This document shows, in pieces, positions 16,949 through 25,575 of a stretch of 45,902 nt of DNA. The position numbers and the translations under genes were made by a program. Where the stretch lies: contig NZ_JBLJBV010000084.1 of NCBI RefSeq assembly GCF_047638075.1, forward strand, positions 1 to 45,902, given 5' to 3'. This stretch comes from UBA6197 sp047638075. Lineage in GTDB: Bacteria > Pseudomonadota > Alphaproteobacteria > Rhodobacterales > Rhodobacteraceae. The notes under the pieces were generated by a model. The model was not told the origin of the DNA. It made no database searches and saw only the letters and a list, made by a program, of their open reading frames with translations. Positions within the stretch are counted from its first letter, which is position 1. Every line of letters starts with the position of its first letter.

Positions 16949-18322
16949 CTAATTCTTTGTCGCGTCGGCCAGCGATTTGACGACGTCGGGTGAAATCACC
17001 GACAGGCCCTTGAGAATATCAATGGCATAGGCCAGTTGATAATCGTCCAACCGCAGCTTTGCCGCCTCTTCGGCCTTGGTGCGTTCCGCCTCGGCTTGGG
17101 CTTTTTCGTCCTCGGACATGGAATCGTTGCTTAACGTGCCGCGAAGATCGGCTTCTGACCGGGTTCTGATCTTGGTCGCGGCTTCGTCCTCTTCGACGGC
17201 CGGGGCTTTGGGCGGCTGTTGCACCACCACATCGGGCGCAATCCCCAGGTTCTGGATCGAGCGACCCGACGGCGTGTAATAGCGCGCCGTGGTCAGCCGC
17301 ATCGCGCCATCGCCCTTGATCGGCATCACCGTCTGGACCGAGCCCTTGCCAAAGGATTTCGTCCCCACGACGATTGCGCGGTGATGATCCTGAAGCGCCC
17401 CGGTCACGATTTCGGAGGCCGAGGCAGACCCGCCGTTGATCAGCACCACAATGGGTTTACCTTCGGCCAGATCGCCGGCCGAGGCGTTGAAACGTTCGCT
17501 GTCTTCGGCCTTGCGGCCACGGGTCGATACGATTTCGCCCGCATCAAGAAACGCGTCAGACACCTTGATCGCCTGGGTCAGCAGGCCACCGGGGTTGTTG
17601 CGCATATCCAGAACAAAGCCGTTCACCTTGTCCATACCGCCCGCGTCCTTGACCGCCGTTTTCAGGCTGTCCACCAGATTGGGGTAGGTTTGATCATTGA
17701 ACGTGGTGATCCGCAGCACGACGGTCTGGCCTTCGGTGCGGCCCTTTACGGCGGTCAGTTTGATCGTGTCGCGGATGATCGACACATCGAACGGCTCAAG
17801 CGTGCCTTCGCGCACCACGGTAATGACAATCTCGCTGCCCACCGGCCCGCGCATCTTTTCCACGGCGGCATCCAGCGTCAGCCCAAGGATCGATTCACCA
17901 TCCACATGGGTAATATAGTCGCCCGACTCGATCCCCGCTTCTGCTGCAGGCGTGCCGTCCATCGGAGAGACGACCTTTACAAAGCCCTCTTCCTGCGTCA
18001 CCTCAATGCCAAGCCCGCCAAAGCTGCCCCGCGTCTGCGTGCGCATATCGTCATAGGCGTCGGGCGGCAGATAGCTGGAATGCGGGTCAAGCGATGTCAA
18101 CATCCCGTTGATCGCCGCCTCAATCAGATCCGAGTCCTTGACCTCTTCGACGTAATCCGTGCGGATCCGTTCAAAGATGTCACCAAACAGGTCCAACTGC
18201 TCATAGACCGAGGCCGATTTGGCGGCCTCTTGTGCCACCAGGGGCCCGGCAACCTGCGTTGTCAGAATTGCCCCGGCGATAGTACCGCCAATCGCGGCCA
18301 TTACGAATTTTTTCATCGTCAA
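16949..18322 (-). CDS. ctpA: Carboxy-terminal processing protease (S41)
   Basis: This periplasmic or membrane-anchored serine protease trims proteins and cell-wall hydrolases from their C-termini. The 457-residue product opens with a signal sequence (KKFVMAAIGGTIAGAILTTQ), then a PDZ domain (GSFGGLGIEVTQEEG to EKMRGPVGSEI) and the S41 catalytic domain. The nucleophile Ser lies in NGGSASASEIV (near residue 300) and the base Lys in GTKSFGKGSVQ (near 325). A charged tail rich in E/A/K follows. It is the third gene after gpmI and envC with a 13-base gap. Pairing with an EnvC-like amidase activator fits a role in peptidoglycan remodelling. The start is either 18322 or the Met two codons on. Confidence 0.93.
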   Translation of the reverse strand: MTMKKFVMAAIGGTIAGAILTTQVAGPLVAQEAAKSASVYEQLDLFGDIFERIRTDYVEEVKDSDLIEAAINGMLTSLDPHSSYLPPDAYDDMRTQTRGSFGGLGIEVTQEEGFVKVVSPMDGTPAAEAGIESGDYITHVDGESILGLTLDAAVEKMRGPVGSEIVITVVREGTLEPFDVSIIRDTIKLTAVKGRTEGQTVVLRITTFNDQTYPNLVDSLKTAVKDAGGMDKVNGFVLDMRNNPGGLLTQAIKVSDAFLDAGEIVSTRGRKAEDSERFNASAGDLAEGKPIVVLINGGSASASEIVTGALQDHHRAIVVGTKSFGKGSVQTVMPIKGDGAMRLTTARYYTPSGRSIQNLGIAPDVVVQQPPKAPAVEEDEAATKIRTRSEADLRGTLSNDSMSEDEKAQAEAERTKAEEAAKLRLDDYQLAYAIDILKGLSVISPDVVKSLADATKN

Positions 18323-18335
18323 TCCCTGGTTTTCC

Positions 18336-19502
18336 TCATCCCTGGTCTTTACGCGTTTCAGTGAACCATTGGGCGGGGTCCACGGGCTTCTTGTTCAGTC
18401 TCAGTTCAATATAAAGCGTTTCTGACCGCCCTGCGCCACCGCCAATCTGTGCCGCTGCCACAAAATCCGTGCCAAACTCTTTCGCGCCCGGCTCGGATCC
18501 GCCCATCAGACCCACTGCCGCATCCTGCGCAAGCACGTCCCCTACTTCACCATAGACGGTGTCCAGGCCCGCCAGAACCAGAAGATAGTCTTTTGCGGGC
18601 TCTAGGATGATCACATTTCCGTAGTCCAAGAGCGGCCCGCGGTAGCGAATGGTCGCGGGCCAGGGTGTCGTGACCAGCGCGGCCGGTGCGGTGGCCAAGA
18701 TCATGCCAGGGCGGCGGATACCGGCGGCGTCGGCCTCACCGGCGCGGCGCAGCAGGCTACCCATCACCGGTAGGCGCAGCGTGCCCATCGCACCCGCAAA
18801 ATCATCCATCGGGGCGCCGATGTCATTGTCAATATCCGCCAACCCCGAGGCAAAGCCCTCCATCGTGTCCGCGCTTTCGACCAGCGCGCGCAGTTCTTCG
18901 GGCTCTTCCAGATAGCGGGTCGGCAGGTTGATCCGCTCTGCCACCGCCTCGCTTAGCGCCGTGCGCGCCTCTTGAACCGAGGCGAGCCCGCTTTGCAGCG
19001 TCGCCGCGGCACTTTGCTGTAGGCTGCGCAGGTCTGATATTTCCTGCAAGGTCGTTCGCATCGCCTCAGCCTCGGCCTGAAGCGCGGGCGTCACCGCCCC
19101 CAACACCATGCCCGATCGCGCCACCCCGACCGGCCCCGCCGGATGCAGCAGCAACAGCGGCCCGTCGGATTGCTCCATCGTCGACATCACCCCCAGCAAC
19201 CGCCCGACGCGGTCACGTTTGGCATCGAACACGGCGCGGATCTCGGCCTCGCGGATGGCGGCGCGGCGCAACCCGTCGCGCAGCGCCCCCAGACCTTCCT
19301 CATAGGCGCGGATCGTTTCGGTCAGCGCAGCGACGCGGTCTTTCGACGATTTCGCCACATCCAGCGCCGATACCGCCGTGCGCAGATTGTCAGCGGCCAG
19401 CAGCGCGGCCTTGGCCGCAGCACTTTGCCCTTGGGCCGCCGCCGCCATTATCGGCACGGTCAGGGCCAACGCCAAAGCCAGTATGGTCGCGCGCATCCTC
19501 AC
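18336..19502 (-). CDS. envC: Murein hydrolase activator EnvC-like (degenerate LytM/M23)
   Basis: The 388-residue product has a signal peptide (RATILALALALTVPIMAAAA), a long alpha-helical coiled-coil region (about residues 25-230) and a C-terminal LytM-type domain ending in LYIELRLNKKPVDPAQWF, the EnvC/NlpD pattern. The HxxxD and HxH zinc ligands of active M23 peptidases are missing, as expected for an activator that switches on amidases at the division site. It overlaps gpmI by 4 bases and is followed by ctpA. This order is usual in Rhodobacteraceae. Confidence 0.88.
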   Translation of the reverse strand: MRMRATILALALALTVPIMAAAAQGQSAAAKAALLAADNLRTAVSALDVAKSSKDRVAALTETIRAYEEGLGALRDGLRRAAIREAEIRAVFDAKRDRVGRLLGVMSTMEQSDGPLLLLHPAGPVGVARSGMVLGAVTPALQAEAEAMRTTLQEISDLRSLQQSAAATLQSGLASVQEARTALSEAVAERINLPTRYLEEPEELRALVESADTMEGFASGLADIDNDIGAPMDDFAGAMGTLRLPVMGSLLRRAGEADAAGIRRPGMILATAPAALVTTPWPATIRYRGPLLDYGNVIILEPAKDYLLVLAGLDTVYGEVGDVLAQDAAVGLMGGSEPGAKEFGTDFVAAAQIGGGAGRSETLYIELRLNKKPVDPAQWFTETRKDQG

Positions 19503-21019
19503 CGCTCGATCAGGCTTTTGCCGGTCATCTCATCGGGTTGCGGCAGGCCCATCAACTCCAGCAGCGTCGGCGCAAGATCGGCCAGCCGCCCATGCCGCAG
19601 CCGCACGCCGGCAGGCCCGCCAATCAGCGCGACCGGCACCAGATTGGTCGTATGCGCGGTATGCGGCCCCCCCGTCACGGGGTCGATCATCACCTCGCAA
19701 TTGCCATGATCGGCGGTCAGAATCATCGCCCCGCCCGCCGCCTTCAGCGCATTCAGCACCTGCCCCAGATCGCGGTCGATTTCCTCGCAGGCAGCAATCG
19801 CGGCGGCAAGATCGCCAGTGTGGCCCACCATATCGGGGTTGGCATAGTTGACCACGATCAGATCGTAGCCATGGCTGATCGCGGCTATGAATTTCGCTGT
19901 CACCTCGGGGGCCGACATTTCGGGCTGCAAATCATAGGTTGCCACTTTGGGTGACTTTGGCATGCAGCGGTCTTCGCCCGGTTCGGGGGCCTCTTTGCCG
20001 CCGTTCAGAAAAAACGTCACATGCGGATATTTTTCCGTTTCGGCCAGTCGGAATTGCGTCAACCCGTGCTTGGCCACCCATTCGCCTAGCGTATTGACGA
20101 TGGTCTGCTTGGGGTAGGCGCTGGTCATATAGGCGTCATGCGCCTTTGAGTAATCGACCATCCCCAGCATCGCCGCCCATTGCGGCCGCCCCGCCACGTC
20201 AAACCCGTCAAACTCCGGTGCGCCCAATGCGGCCAGAATCTCGCGCGCGCGGTCGGCCCTGAAGTTGAGGCAAAAGAACCCGTCGCCATCCTTGGCACCC
20301 CGGTAACCATCAATCACCGTGGGGGCGATGAACTCATCCGTTTCGCCCCGCGCATGGGCATCGGCCACGGCGGTGCGGGCATCGGCTGCCGCCGCGCCCT
20401 TGGCCTGAACAATCGCCCCATAGGCGCGGCTGACCCGCTCCCAGCGGGTGTCACGGTCCATCGCCCAGTAGCGACCGATGACGGTGCCGACACGCACGCC
20501 CTTTGGCAGCCCGGTCAGCAATTCGGCCACAAACTCGCCCGCCGAGGTAGGGGCCACATCGCGCCCGTCAGTGATCGCATGCAGCACCACCGGCACCCCG
20601 GCCCCGGCAATCGCCCGCGCCGCAGCCAGAACGTGCAGGATATGCCCATGCACCCCGCCATCCGACACCACCCCCATCAGATGCGCCGCACCGCCCGTTT
20701 CTTTCAGCCGCGCGACAAAGCTCAACAGGGCGGCGTTGCTGAAGAAACTGCCATCCTCAATCGCCAGATCAATCGCCCCCAGATCCATCGCCACCACCCG
20801 GCCCGCGCCGATATTGGTGTGCCCAACCTCTGAATTCCCCATCTGCCCGCTTGGCAACCCCACATCGGGCCCATGTGTAATCAGCGTCGCCCGAGGGCAA
20901 CCTGCCATGACCGCATCGAAATTCGGCGTGTTTGCCAGCAGGGGCGCATTGCCCTCACGTTCGGCCCTCTCGCCCCAACCATCCAGAATGCACAAAACCA
21001 CGGGTTTGGGATGGGTCAT
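19499..21019 (-). CDS. gpmI: 2,3-bisphosphoglycerate-independent phosphoglycerate mutase
   Basis: This glycolytic and gluconeogenic Mn-dependent enzyme interconverts 3- and 2-phosphoglycerate. The 506-residue product has metal and active-site motifs CILDGWG, MGNSEVGHTNIGAG (phospho-Ser63), ITDGRDVAP and LTADHGNCE, in the alkaline-phosphatase fold. The start at 21019 follows GGAGG by 5 bases; an earlier possible start at 21034 is not needed. It is the first gene of a minus-strand operon with envC and ctpA, overlapping envC by 4 bases. Confidence 0.95.
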   Translation of the reverse strand: MTHPKPVVLCILDGWGERAEREGNAPLLANTPNFDAVMAGCPRATLITHGPDVGLPSGQMGNSEVGHTNIGAGRVVAMDLGAIDLAIEDGSFFSNAALLSFVARLKETGGAAHLMGVVSDGGVHGHILHVLAAARAIAGAGVPVVLHAITDGRDVAPTSAGEFVAELLTGLPKGVRVGTVIGRYWAMDRDTRWERVSRAYGAIVQAKGAAAADARTAVADAHARGETDEFIAPTVIDGYRGAKDGDGFFCLNFRADRAREILAALGAPEFDGFDVAGRPQWAAMLGMVDYSKAHDAYMTSAYPKQTIVNTLGEWVAKHGLTQFRLAETEKYPHVTFFLNGGKEAPEPGEDRCMPKSPKVATYDLQPEMSAPEVTAKFIAAISHGYDLIVVNYANPDMVGHTGDLAAAIAACEEIDRDLGQVLNALKAAGGAMILTADHGNCEVMIDPVTGGPHTAHTTNLVPVALIGGPAGVRLRHGRLADLAPTLLELMGLPQPDEMTGKSLIER

Positions 21020-21091
21020 CTGGGCCTCCTGCAAAATCCTGCCCCTGATTACGCGCGGCGGCGCGGCAGGGCAACTCTGGGCATTCTTTCT

Positions 21092-21129
21092 GGCGTAAAT
21101 ATCCCGGGGGTGCGGGGGCAGCGCCCCCG
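21092..21129 (-). terminator. 3' hairpin element of Rhodobacteraceae type after rlmH
   Basis: The minus strand reads CGGGGGC, GCT, GCCCCCG directly after the rlmH stop, then CACCCCCGGGATATTTACG. A C/G-rich hairpin followed by a CCCGGGATATTT-like block is, from general experience, a frequent 3' intergenic element in Rhodobacteraceae. Here it would stabilise or end the rsfS-rlmH transcript. It has no real T-run. Confidence 0.5.
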
Positions 21130-21600
21130 TTAGACCCGGTGGTAAGGCGTTCCCGCCACAATCTGCGCCGCCCGGTAAATCTGTTCGGCCAGCATCACCC
21201 GCACCAGCATATGCGGCCAGACCATCCGCCCAAAGCTCATGCTGAAATCCGCCCGTTCGCGCAGCCCCGGCGCGATCCCGTCGGCCCCACCAATCACAAA
21301 GGCCAGATCCTGCCGCCCCGCGTCGCGCCAGCCGGTCACCCGTGCCGCAAACTCGGGCGAGGACAGCACCGCCCCGCGCTCATCCAGACAGCAGATCACC
21401 GCACCCGCAGGCACGGCCCGTTCCAGCAACACCGCCTCGGCCTCCATCCCGGCGTTCTTCTTGTCCTCAACCTCGATCACCTGCGCCGGGCCAAGGCCAT
21501 GCGCCCGCCCGGTCTTGCCGAAACGTTCCAGATAATCGTCAACCAGCGTCTTTTCCGGCCCCGCCCGCAGCCGCCCCGCGGCGCAGACATGGACCCGCAT
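21130..21600 (-). CDS. rlmH: 23S rRNA (pseudouridine1915-N3)-methyltransferase
   Basis: RlmH is a SPOUT-fold methyltransferase that methylates pseudouridine 1915 in helix 69 of 23S rRNA on the 70S ribosome. The 156-residue product has the typical FVIGGADG motif, the LRERADFSMSFGRMVWPHMLVRVMLAEQ region (trefoil knot SAM site) and the ending PYHRV. The start at 21600 (MRVHVCAAG) shares one base with the rsfS stop (TGATG), so the two are coupled. An upstream start at 21639 would lie within rsfS and add unrelated residues. Confidence 0.95.
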   Translation of the reverse strand: MRVHVCAAGRLRAGPEKTLVDDYLERFGKTGRAHGLGPAQVIEVEDKKNAGMEAEAVLLERAVPAGAVICCLDERGAVLSSPEFAARVTGWRDAGRQDLAFVIGGADGIAPGLRERADFSMSFGRMVWPHMLVRVMLAEQIYRAAQIVAGTPYHRV

Positions 21601-21995
21601 CAGACGACCCCCGACCCCAGATCCGAGGTGGGCATCCACATCTTTTCAAGTTGGTAGAAGTCGCGCACTTCGGGGCGGAACACATGCACGATGACATCTG
21701 CGGTGTCGATCAACACCCAGTCGCCCTGTTCCTTGCCTTCGATCCGGCTTAGCCGACCATATTCCTGCTTTAGCCGGTCGATCAGCTTTTCGGCAATCGC
21801 CCCCACCTGGCGAGAGCTGCGCCCCGAACAGATCACCATGTAATCCGCCATCGAGGACCGCCCCTTCAGGTCGATCGTCACCACATCTTCGGCCTTGTCG
21901 TCTTCCAGTGACGCCAGAACGCTTGTCAGCAGCTCTTCGCTGCTTGGCTGGTCGACCAGCTCACCTTTTTCGTTTCTTGCATTGGCGGTGCGCAC
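21600..21995 (-). CDS. rsfS: Ribosomal silencing factor RsfS
   Basis: RsfS binds ribosomal protein L14 on free 50S subunits and blocks joining to 30S when nutrients are low. The 131-residue product has the Iojap/RsfS pattern (LEDDKAEDVVTIDLKGRSSMADYMVICSGRSSRQVGAIA, abbreviated here to motif IDLKGRSSMADYMVICSGRS, then GDWVLIDTADVIVHVF and FYQLEKMW). The only plausible start is a GTG at 21995, giving a charged 20-residue lead before the conserved part; the true start is therefore uncertain. It is directly coupled to rlmH. A CAACCGG/CCGGTTG hairpin at 22007-22024 sits just ahead of the start and may affect its translation. Confidence 0.92.
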   Translation of the reverse strand: MRTANARNEKGELVDQPSSEELLTSVLASLEDDKAEDVVTIDLKGRSSMADYMVICSGRSSRQVGAIAEKLIDRLKQEYGRLSRIEGKEQGDWVLIDTADVIVHVFRPEVRDFYQLEKMWMPTSDLGSGVV

Positions 21996-22164
21996 CGCGC
22001 GCGGTCCAACCGGCAGCCCGGTTGCAGGGTCAGAATGAGTCAGGACAGTGCCCTCCAGATAGGCGCGCCGAAGGCCCCCGGCGCGGGGAATACCATGAAA
22101 CTAGCATCAGCGGCGCTAAATCTCAAGAAACGCGGGCCAAGACCAGCCCTATTCGGGTGCCATA

Positions 22165-22193
22165 TTGCCACAAAGCCGATTCCAAGGTATCTA
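22165..22193 (+). promoter_or_regulatory. Sigma-70-like promoter upstream of leuC
   Basis: TTGCCA at 22165-22170 and TATCTA at 22188-22193 are separated by exactly 17 bases. The expected transcription start is near 22200, right at the ATG of a 28-codon frame and about 155 bases ahead of leuC. Confidence 0.5.
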
Positions 22194-22199
22194 ACACGC

Positions 22200-22286
22200 A
22201 TGACCCGGTTTTTTGATATGGACGATCGCGCCCGCTTGCGGGAACGCTTTTACGGCGAAAGCCGCTCCATTCTCGCGTATCTTTGA
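22200..22286 (+). CDS. Candidate leader peptide of the leuCD operon (28 aa)
   Basis: A 28-codon frame begins at ATG 22200, within a few bases of the start predicted from the promoter at 22165-22193, so it would be nearly leaderless. It ends in SILAYL and then TGA: one Ile and two Leu in the last five residues, plus a third Leu earlier. It is followed by a hairpin overlapping its stop codon and by a terminator-like stem with a U-rich tail, ahead of leuC. This layout fits a leader peptide for ribosome-mediated attenuation. The Leu content is modest, so the role is inference. Confidence 0.35.
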   Translation: MTRFFDMDDRARLRERFYGESRSILAYL

Positions 22287-22314
22287 TACGCCGGGGTCTT
22301 TGCACCCCTCTTTT
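22231..22314 (+). promoter_or_regulatory. Candidate attenuator RNA of leuC-leuD
   Basis: Four hairpins follow one another: CCCGC/GCGGG at 22231-22242, CGGC-GAAA-GCCG at 22253-22264, GCGTATC-TTT-GATACGC at 22275-22291 (covering the leader-frame stop) and GGGGT/ACCCC at 22293-22308 followed by TCTTTT at 22309-22314. The last resembles an intrinsic terminator. No other plus-strand gene lies upstream for it to serve, so it would act on transcription into leuC, 40 bases further on. No alternative antiterminator pairing was proven by eye. Confidence 0.45.
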
Positions 22315-22353
22315 GCCCCTTATCTAATCCACAGCCATCTATGAGAGAGAGCC

Positions 22354-23760
22354 ATGACCGCGCTCAAGACCCTGTATGACAAAATCTGGGATGCCCACGT
22401 CGCGCAAGAAGACGCTGACGGCACCTGCCTGCTGTATATCGACCGCCACCTGGTCCACGAAGTCACCAGCCCGCAAGCCTTTGAAGGGCTGCGACTGGCT
22501 GGGCGCAAGGTGCGTGCCCCCGGAAAAACCATCGCCGTGCCTGACCATAACGTGCCCACCACGCTTGACCGCGAACAGGGCATCAAGAATGAGGAATCGC
22601 GGATTCAGGTCGAGGCGCTGGACAAGAACGCGCGCGATTTCGGGGTGCACTACTATCCCGTTTCCGACGTCCGCCAGGGTATCGTGCATATCGTTGGCCC
22701 CGAACAGGGCTGGACCCTGCCGGGCATGACCGTGGTGTGCGGCGATTCGCACACCGCCACCCACGGCGCATTCGGTGCGCTGGCGCATGGTATCGGCACA
22801 TCCGAGGTAGAACACGTTCTGGCCACGCAAACGCTGATCCAGAAGAAATCCAAAAACATGAAGGTTGAAATCACCGGCAAACTGCGCCCCGGTGTCACCG
22901 CCAAAGACATCACCCTCAGCGTCATCGGTGCGACCGGCACCGCCGGCGGCACCGGTTACGTCATCGAATATTGCGGCGAAGCGATCCGCGATCTGTCGAT
23001 GGAAGGCCGGATGACGGTATGCAACATGGCCATCGAGGGTGGCGCCCGTGCGGGCCTTATCGCGCCTGACCAAAAGACCTTCGATTATTGCAAGGGCCGC
23101 CCGCACGCCCCCAAAGGCGCGCAATGGGAAGCGGCGTTGACGTGGTGGAAAACCCTTTACACCGACGAAGGTGCGCATTTCGACAAGGTCGTGACGCTCA
23201 GGGGCGAAGACATTGCCCCCGTCGTCACCTGGGGCACCTCGCCCGAGGATGTGCTGCCGATCACCGGCACCGTGCCCAGCCCGTCGGACTTTACCGGCGG
23301 TAAGGTCGAGGCGGCGCAACGCTCGCTTGACTACATGGGCCTGACCGCTGGTCAGAAACTGACCGACATTCAGATCGACACCGTGTTCATCGGGTCTTGC
23401 ACCAACGGCCGGATCGAAGATCTGCGCGCCGCTGCCGCCGTGCTGAAAGGCAAGAAGATCAAGGACGGGATGCGCGCCATGGTTGTGCCCGGCTCGGGTC
23501 TTGTGCGGGCGCAGGCCGAGGAAGAGGGTCTGGCGCAAATCTTTATCGACGCGGGCTTTGAATGGCGTCTGGCGGGGTGCTCGATGTGCCTTGCGATGAA
23601 CCCCGATCAGCTGGCCCCCGGCGAACGCTGCGCGGCCACCTCGAACCGCAACTTTGAGGGGCGTCAGGGCCGCGGCGGCCGCACCCATCTGCTTAGCCCG
23701 GCGATGGCGGCGGCGGCGGCCATTACCGGCCATCTGACTGATATCCGCGAGATGATGTAA
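22354..23760 (+). CDS. leuC: 3-isopropylmalate dehydratase large subunit
   Basis: LeuC, with LeuD, isomerises 2-isopropylmalate to 3-isopropylmalate in leucine synthesis and carries the 4Fe-4S cluster. The 468-residue product shows the family N-terminus (TLYDKIWDAHV), VPDHNVPTT, GDSHTATHGAFGALAHGIGTSE and the three cluster cysteines Cys349 (GSCTNGR), Cys409 and Cys412 (CSMCLAMNPD). The start at 22354 is preceded by GAGAGAG. leuD follows after 108 bases, a gap that holds imperfect C/G-rich pairing. Regulation may occur through the structured leader at 22200-22314. Confidence 0.97.
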   Translation: MTALKTLYDKIWDAHVAQEDADGTCLLYIDRHLVHEVTSPQAFEGLRLAGRKVRAPGKTIAVPDHNVPTTLDREQGIKNEESRIQVEALDKNARDFGVHYYPVSDVRQGIVHIVGPEQGWTLPGMTVVCGDSHTATHGAFGALAHGIGTSEVEHVLATQTLIQKKSKNMKVEITGKLRPGVTAKDITLSVIGATGTAGGTGYVIEYCGEAIRDLSMEGRMTVCNMAIEGGARAGLIAPDQKTFDYCKGRPHAPKGAQWEAALTWWKTLYTDEGAHFDKVVTLRGEDIAPVVTWGTSPEDVLPITGTVPSPSDFTGGKVEAAQRSLDYMGLTAGQKLTDIQIDTVFIGSCTNGRIEDLRAAAAVLKGKKIKDGMRAMVVPGSGLVRAQAEEEGLAQIFIDAGFEWRLAGCSMCLAMNPDQLAPGERCAATSNRNFEGRQGRGGRTHLLSPAMAAAAAITGHLTDIREMM

Positions 23761-23868
23761 TCCGCGCGGGCGGGCGGGCCATGGCCGGCAAACGTACGCA
23801 CAGCTTGTGCACCGTTTCCGTACCGGCCGGCCCCCCGTTCCGTGCCCCTTTTCAGGACCTGATCCACC

Positions 23869-24474
23869 ATGGATAAATTCACCACCCTGACCGGTATCGC
23901 GGCCCCCATGCCGCTGGTCAACATCGACACCGACATGATCATCCCCAAGCAATTCCTGAAAACGATCAAGCGTTCGGGCCTTGGCGTGCACCTGTTTGAC
24001 GAAATGCGCTTTACGCAGGACGGCAAGGAAATTCCGGGCTTTGTGTTGAACCAGCCCGCTTACCGCAAGGCTGAAATCATCATTGCCGGAGAGAACTTCG
24101 GTTGTGGCTCATCGCGCGAACATGCCCCGTGGGCGCTGCACGATTTTGGCATCCGCTCGGTCATAAGCACCTCATTTGCCGACATTTTCTATAGCAACTG
24201 TTTCAAGAACGGCATTCTGCCGATTGTGCTGCCGCAGGCGGCGATTGACGTGCTGATGGCGGACGCCAAAAAAGGCGCGAACGCCCGCATCACCGTCGAT
24301 CTGGAGACGCAGACGGTCACTTCGTCTGACGGACAAACCTTTGCGTTTGACGTGGACCCGTTCAAGAAACACTGCCTGTTGAATGGCTTGGATGATATCG
24401 GCCTGACGATGCAAAAGATCGACTCTATCGACACGTTCGAGATGGCCGCAAACCAATCGCGCCCCTGGGTCTGA
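23869..24474 (+). CDS. leuD: 3-isopropylmalate dehydratase small subunit
   Basis: The swivel-domain subunit partners LeuC. The 201-residue product has VNIDTDMIIPKQFL near the N-terminus and GENFGCGSSREHAPWAL, the hallmark of LeuD. The ATG at 23869 has an AGGA at about 12-16 bases upstream. A strong intrinsic terminator at 24501-24535 ends the leuC-leuD transcript, so the membrane protein and leuB downstream form separate units. Confidence 0.97.
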   Translation: MDKFTTLTGIAAPMPLVNIDTDMIIPKQFLKTIKRSGLGVHLFDEMRFTQDGKEIPGFVLNQPAYRKAEIIIAGENFGCGSSREHAPWALHDFGIRSVISTSFADIFYSNCFKNGILPIVLPQAAIDVLMADAKKGANARITVDLETQTVTSSDGQTFAFDVDPFKKHCLLNGLDDIGLTMQKIDSIDTFEMAANQSRPWV

Positions 24475-24500
24475 TCCCTGCCATCGCCACTACATTTTGT

Positions 24501-24535
24501 GCCGCCTGTGGGTCATTGCCATAGGCGGCCTTTTT
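24501..24535 (+). terminator. Rho-independent terminator of leuC-leuD
   Basis: An 11-bp stem (GCCGCCTGTGG at 24501-24511 with CCATAGGCGGC at 24519-24529, one G-T pair) with a 7-nt loop is followed by C and TTTTT at 24531-24535. It lies 26 bases after the leuD stop. Confidence 0.88.
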
Positions 24536-24741
24536 ATTGCTTGAATATTGATGCAATCGCGCACCACTCCTTCCGTCAAATTGCCTCAAAGAATTCCTTA
24601 TTCTTAACAATTGATTGCCAGAGGAAGCGGATATGGGCAGAATCAAGGCGCAAATAAGGCATCCCGCCACAATTGGCGGCAATAATACGGAACAAGACAC
24701 CGGCATCGCATCGGGGTCGTCCGGGGAAGAGGGTTAGGACA

Positions 24742-25575
24742 GTGGTTTCACGTCTTTCGGGGGCGCTTTTTCGCGCTGTGCTGGTAATACTTCTGATTGC
24801 GACACCATCATTGATGATACCTGGGGTTGGGTCTGACACAACGCAGATTGTGGCGCTTATGGCCATGTTTGCGGCGGCGTTGACGTTCTTTGAATACGCC
24901 TCTGCCTACCCCGGCCTGGTAGAGTTCCGCGACGCGCCCCCGTTCAACCGTATCCGCTTTGTGTCGCTTTTGGTCACGGTGATGCTGCTGTCGATTGTCG
25001 TCACCAGCCACGCCGAACCCACAACGCTGACCCGCTTTGTCGAGGTTCTGGGTGCTTCCGTTGCCCAGTCAATCGACGTACCCTATAGCCCGGTGCGGCT
25101 TTTGGTGCTGATGCTGCCCGCTGACGCCGATGTGCGCCATATTGATATGGTTCGTACCGCGGGTGGCATAAGCTATATTATATCGTTGATAACGCTTGGT
25201 TATTTTGTGGTGATCTTGCGCACTATCGGTTGGCCGCACAGCATTGGCGGGTTCAACGTTTGGGTGAACCTGCCAACGTTTGACCCTACAGCGGGTGGGG
25301 ATGTTGTTGACCGGTTGCGCCGTGATGCCTGGTTCAATGTAGGGCTTGGCTTTGTGTTGCCGTTTGTTATTCCGGCGTTGGTGAAACTGGTTTCCACGGG
25401 CTTTTCGCCTGTTACACTGGAATCTCCGCAAACAATGGTCTGGACGGTAAGCGCATGGGCATTTCTTCCGGCAAGTCTGTTCATGCGCGGCATTGCCATG
25501 GGGCGCATCGCCACGATGATCGAACAGCAGCGCGAACAAGAGCATCAGGACGAAAGCAGCTTTGCTACGGCCTGA
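24742..25575 (+). CDS. Multi-pass membrane protein of unknown function
   Basis: The 277-residue product (GTG start at 24742, GAGGG about 8 bases ahead) has seven or so hydrophobic segments: one at the N-terminus (FRAVLVILLIATPSLMIP), then IVALMAMFAAALTFF, FVSLLVTVMLLSIVV, a short one, ISYIISLITLGYFVVIL, LGFVLPFVIPALVKLV and WAFLPASLFMRGIAMG. It ends in a charged E/Q-rich tail. I do not recognise a family. An in-frame ATG at 24673 would add 23 basic residues and lies closer to the leuD terminator; it is less likely. The gene for an endonuclease/exonuclease/phosphatase-fold protein overlaps its end, so the two probably form a small operon reaching leuB. Confidence 0.8.
   Translation: MVSRLSGALFRAVLVILLIATPSLMIPGVGSDTTQIVALMAMFAAALTFFEYASAYPGLVEFRDAPPFNRIRFVSLLVTVMLLSIVVTSHAEPTTLTRFVEVLGASVAQSIDVPYSPVRLLVLMLPADADVRHIDMVRTAGGISYIISLITLGYFVVILRTIGWPHSIGGFNVWVNLPTFDPTAGGDVVDRLRRDAWFNVGLGFVLPFVIPALVKLVSTGFSPVTLESPQTMVWTVSAWAFLPASLFMRGIAMGRIATMIEQQREQEHQDESSFATA

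Noticed and set aside
17219..18364. A 381-codon frame antisense to ctpA
   Set aside because: Histidine/arginine-rich with no family pattern; CtpA has all catalytic motifs on the other strand.
18336..19502. Active M23 metallopeptidase
   Set aside because: Zinc-binding His/Asp motifs are absent; the protein fits an EnvC-like activator.
23761..23868. Long imperfect hairpin between leuC and leuD as a regulatory element
   Set aside because: The pairing is between C/G-rich low-complexity arms with several mismatches and could arise by composition alone.
22339..23991. A 550-codon open frame antisense to leuC
   Set aside because: It mirrors leuC codon bias in high-G+C DNA, has no recognisable family, and LeuC on the plus strand is certain.
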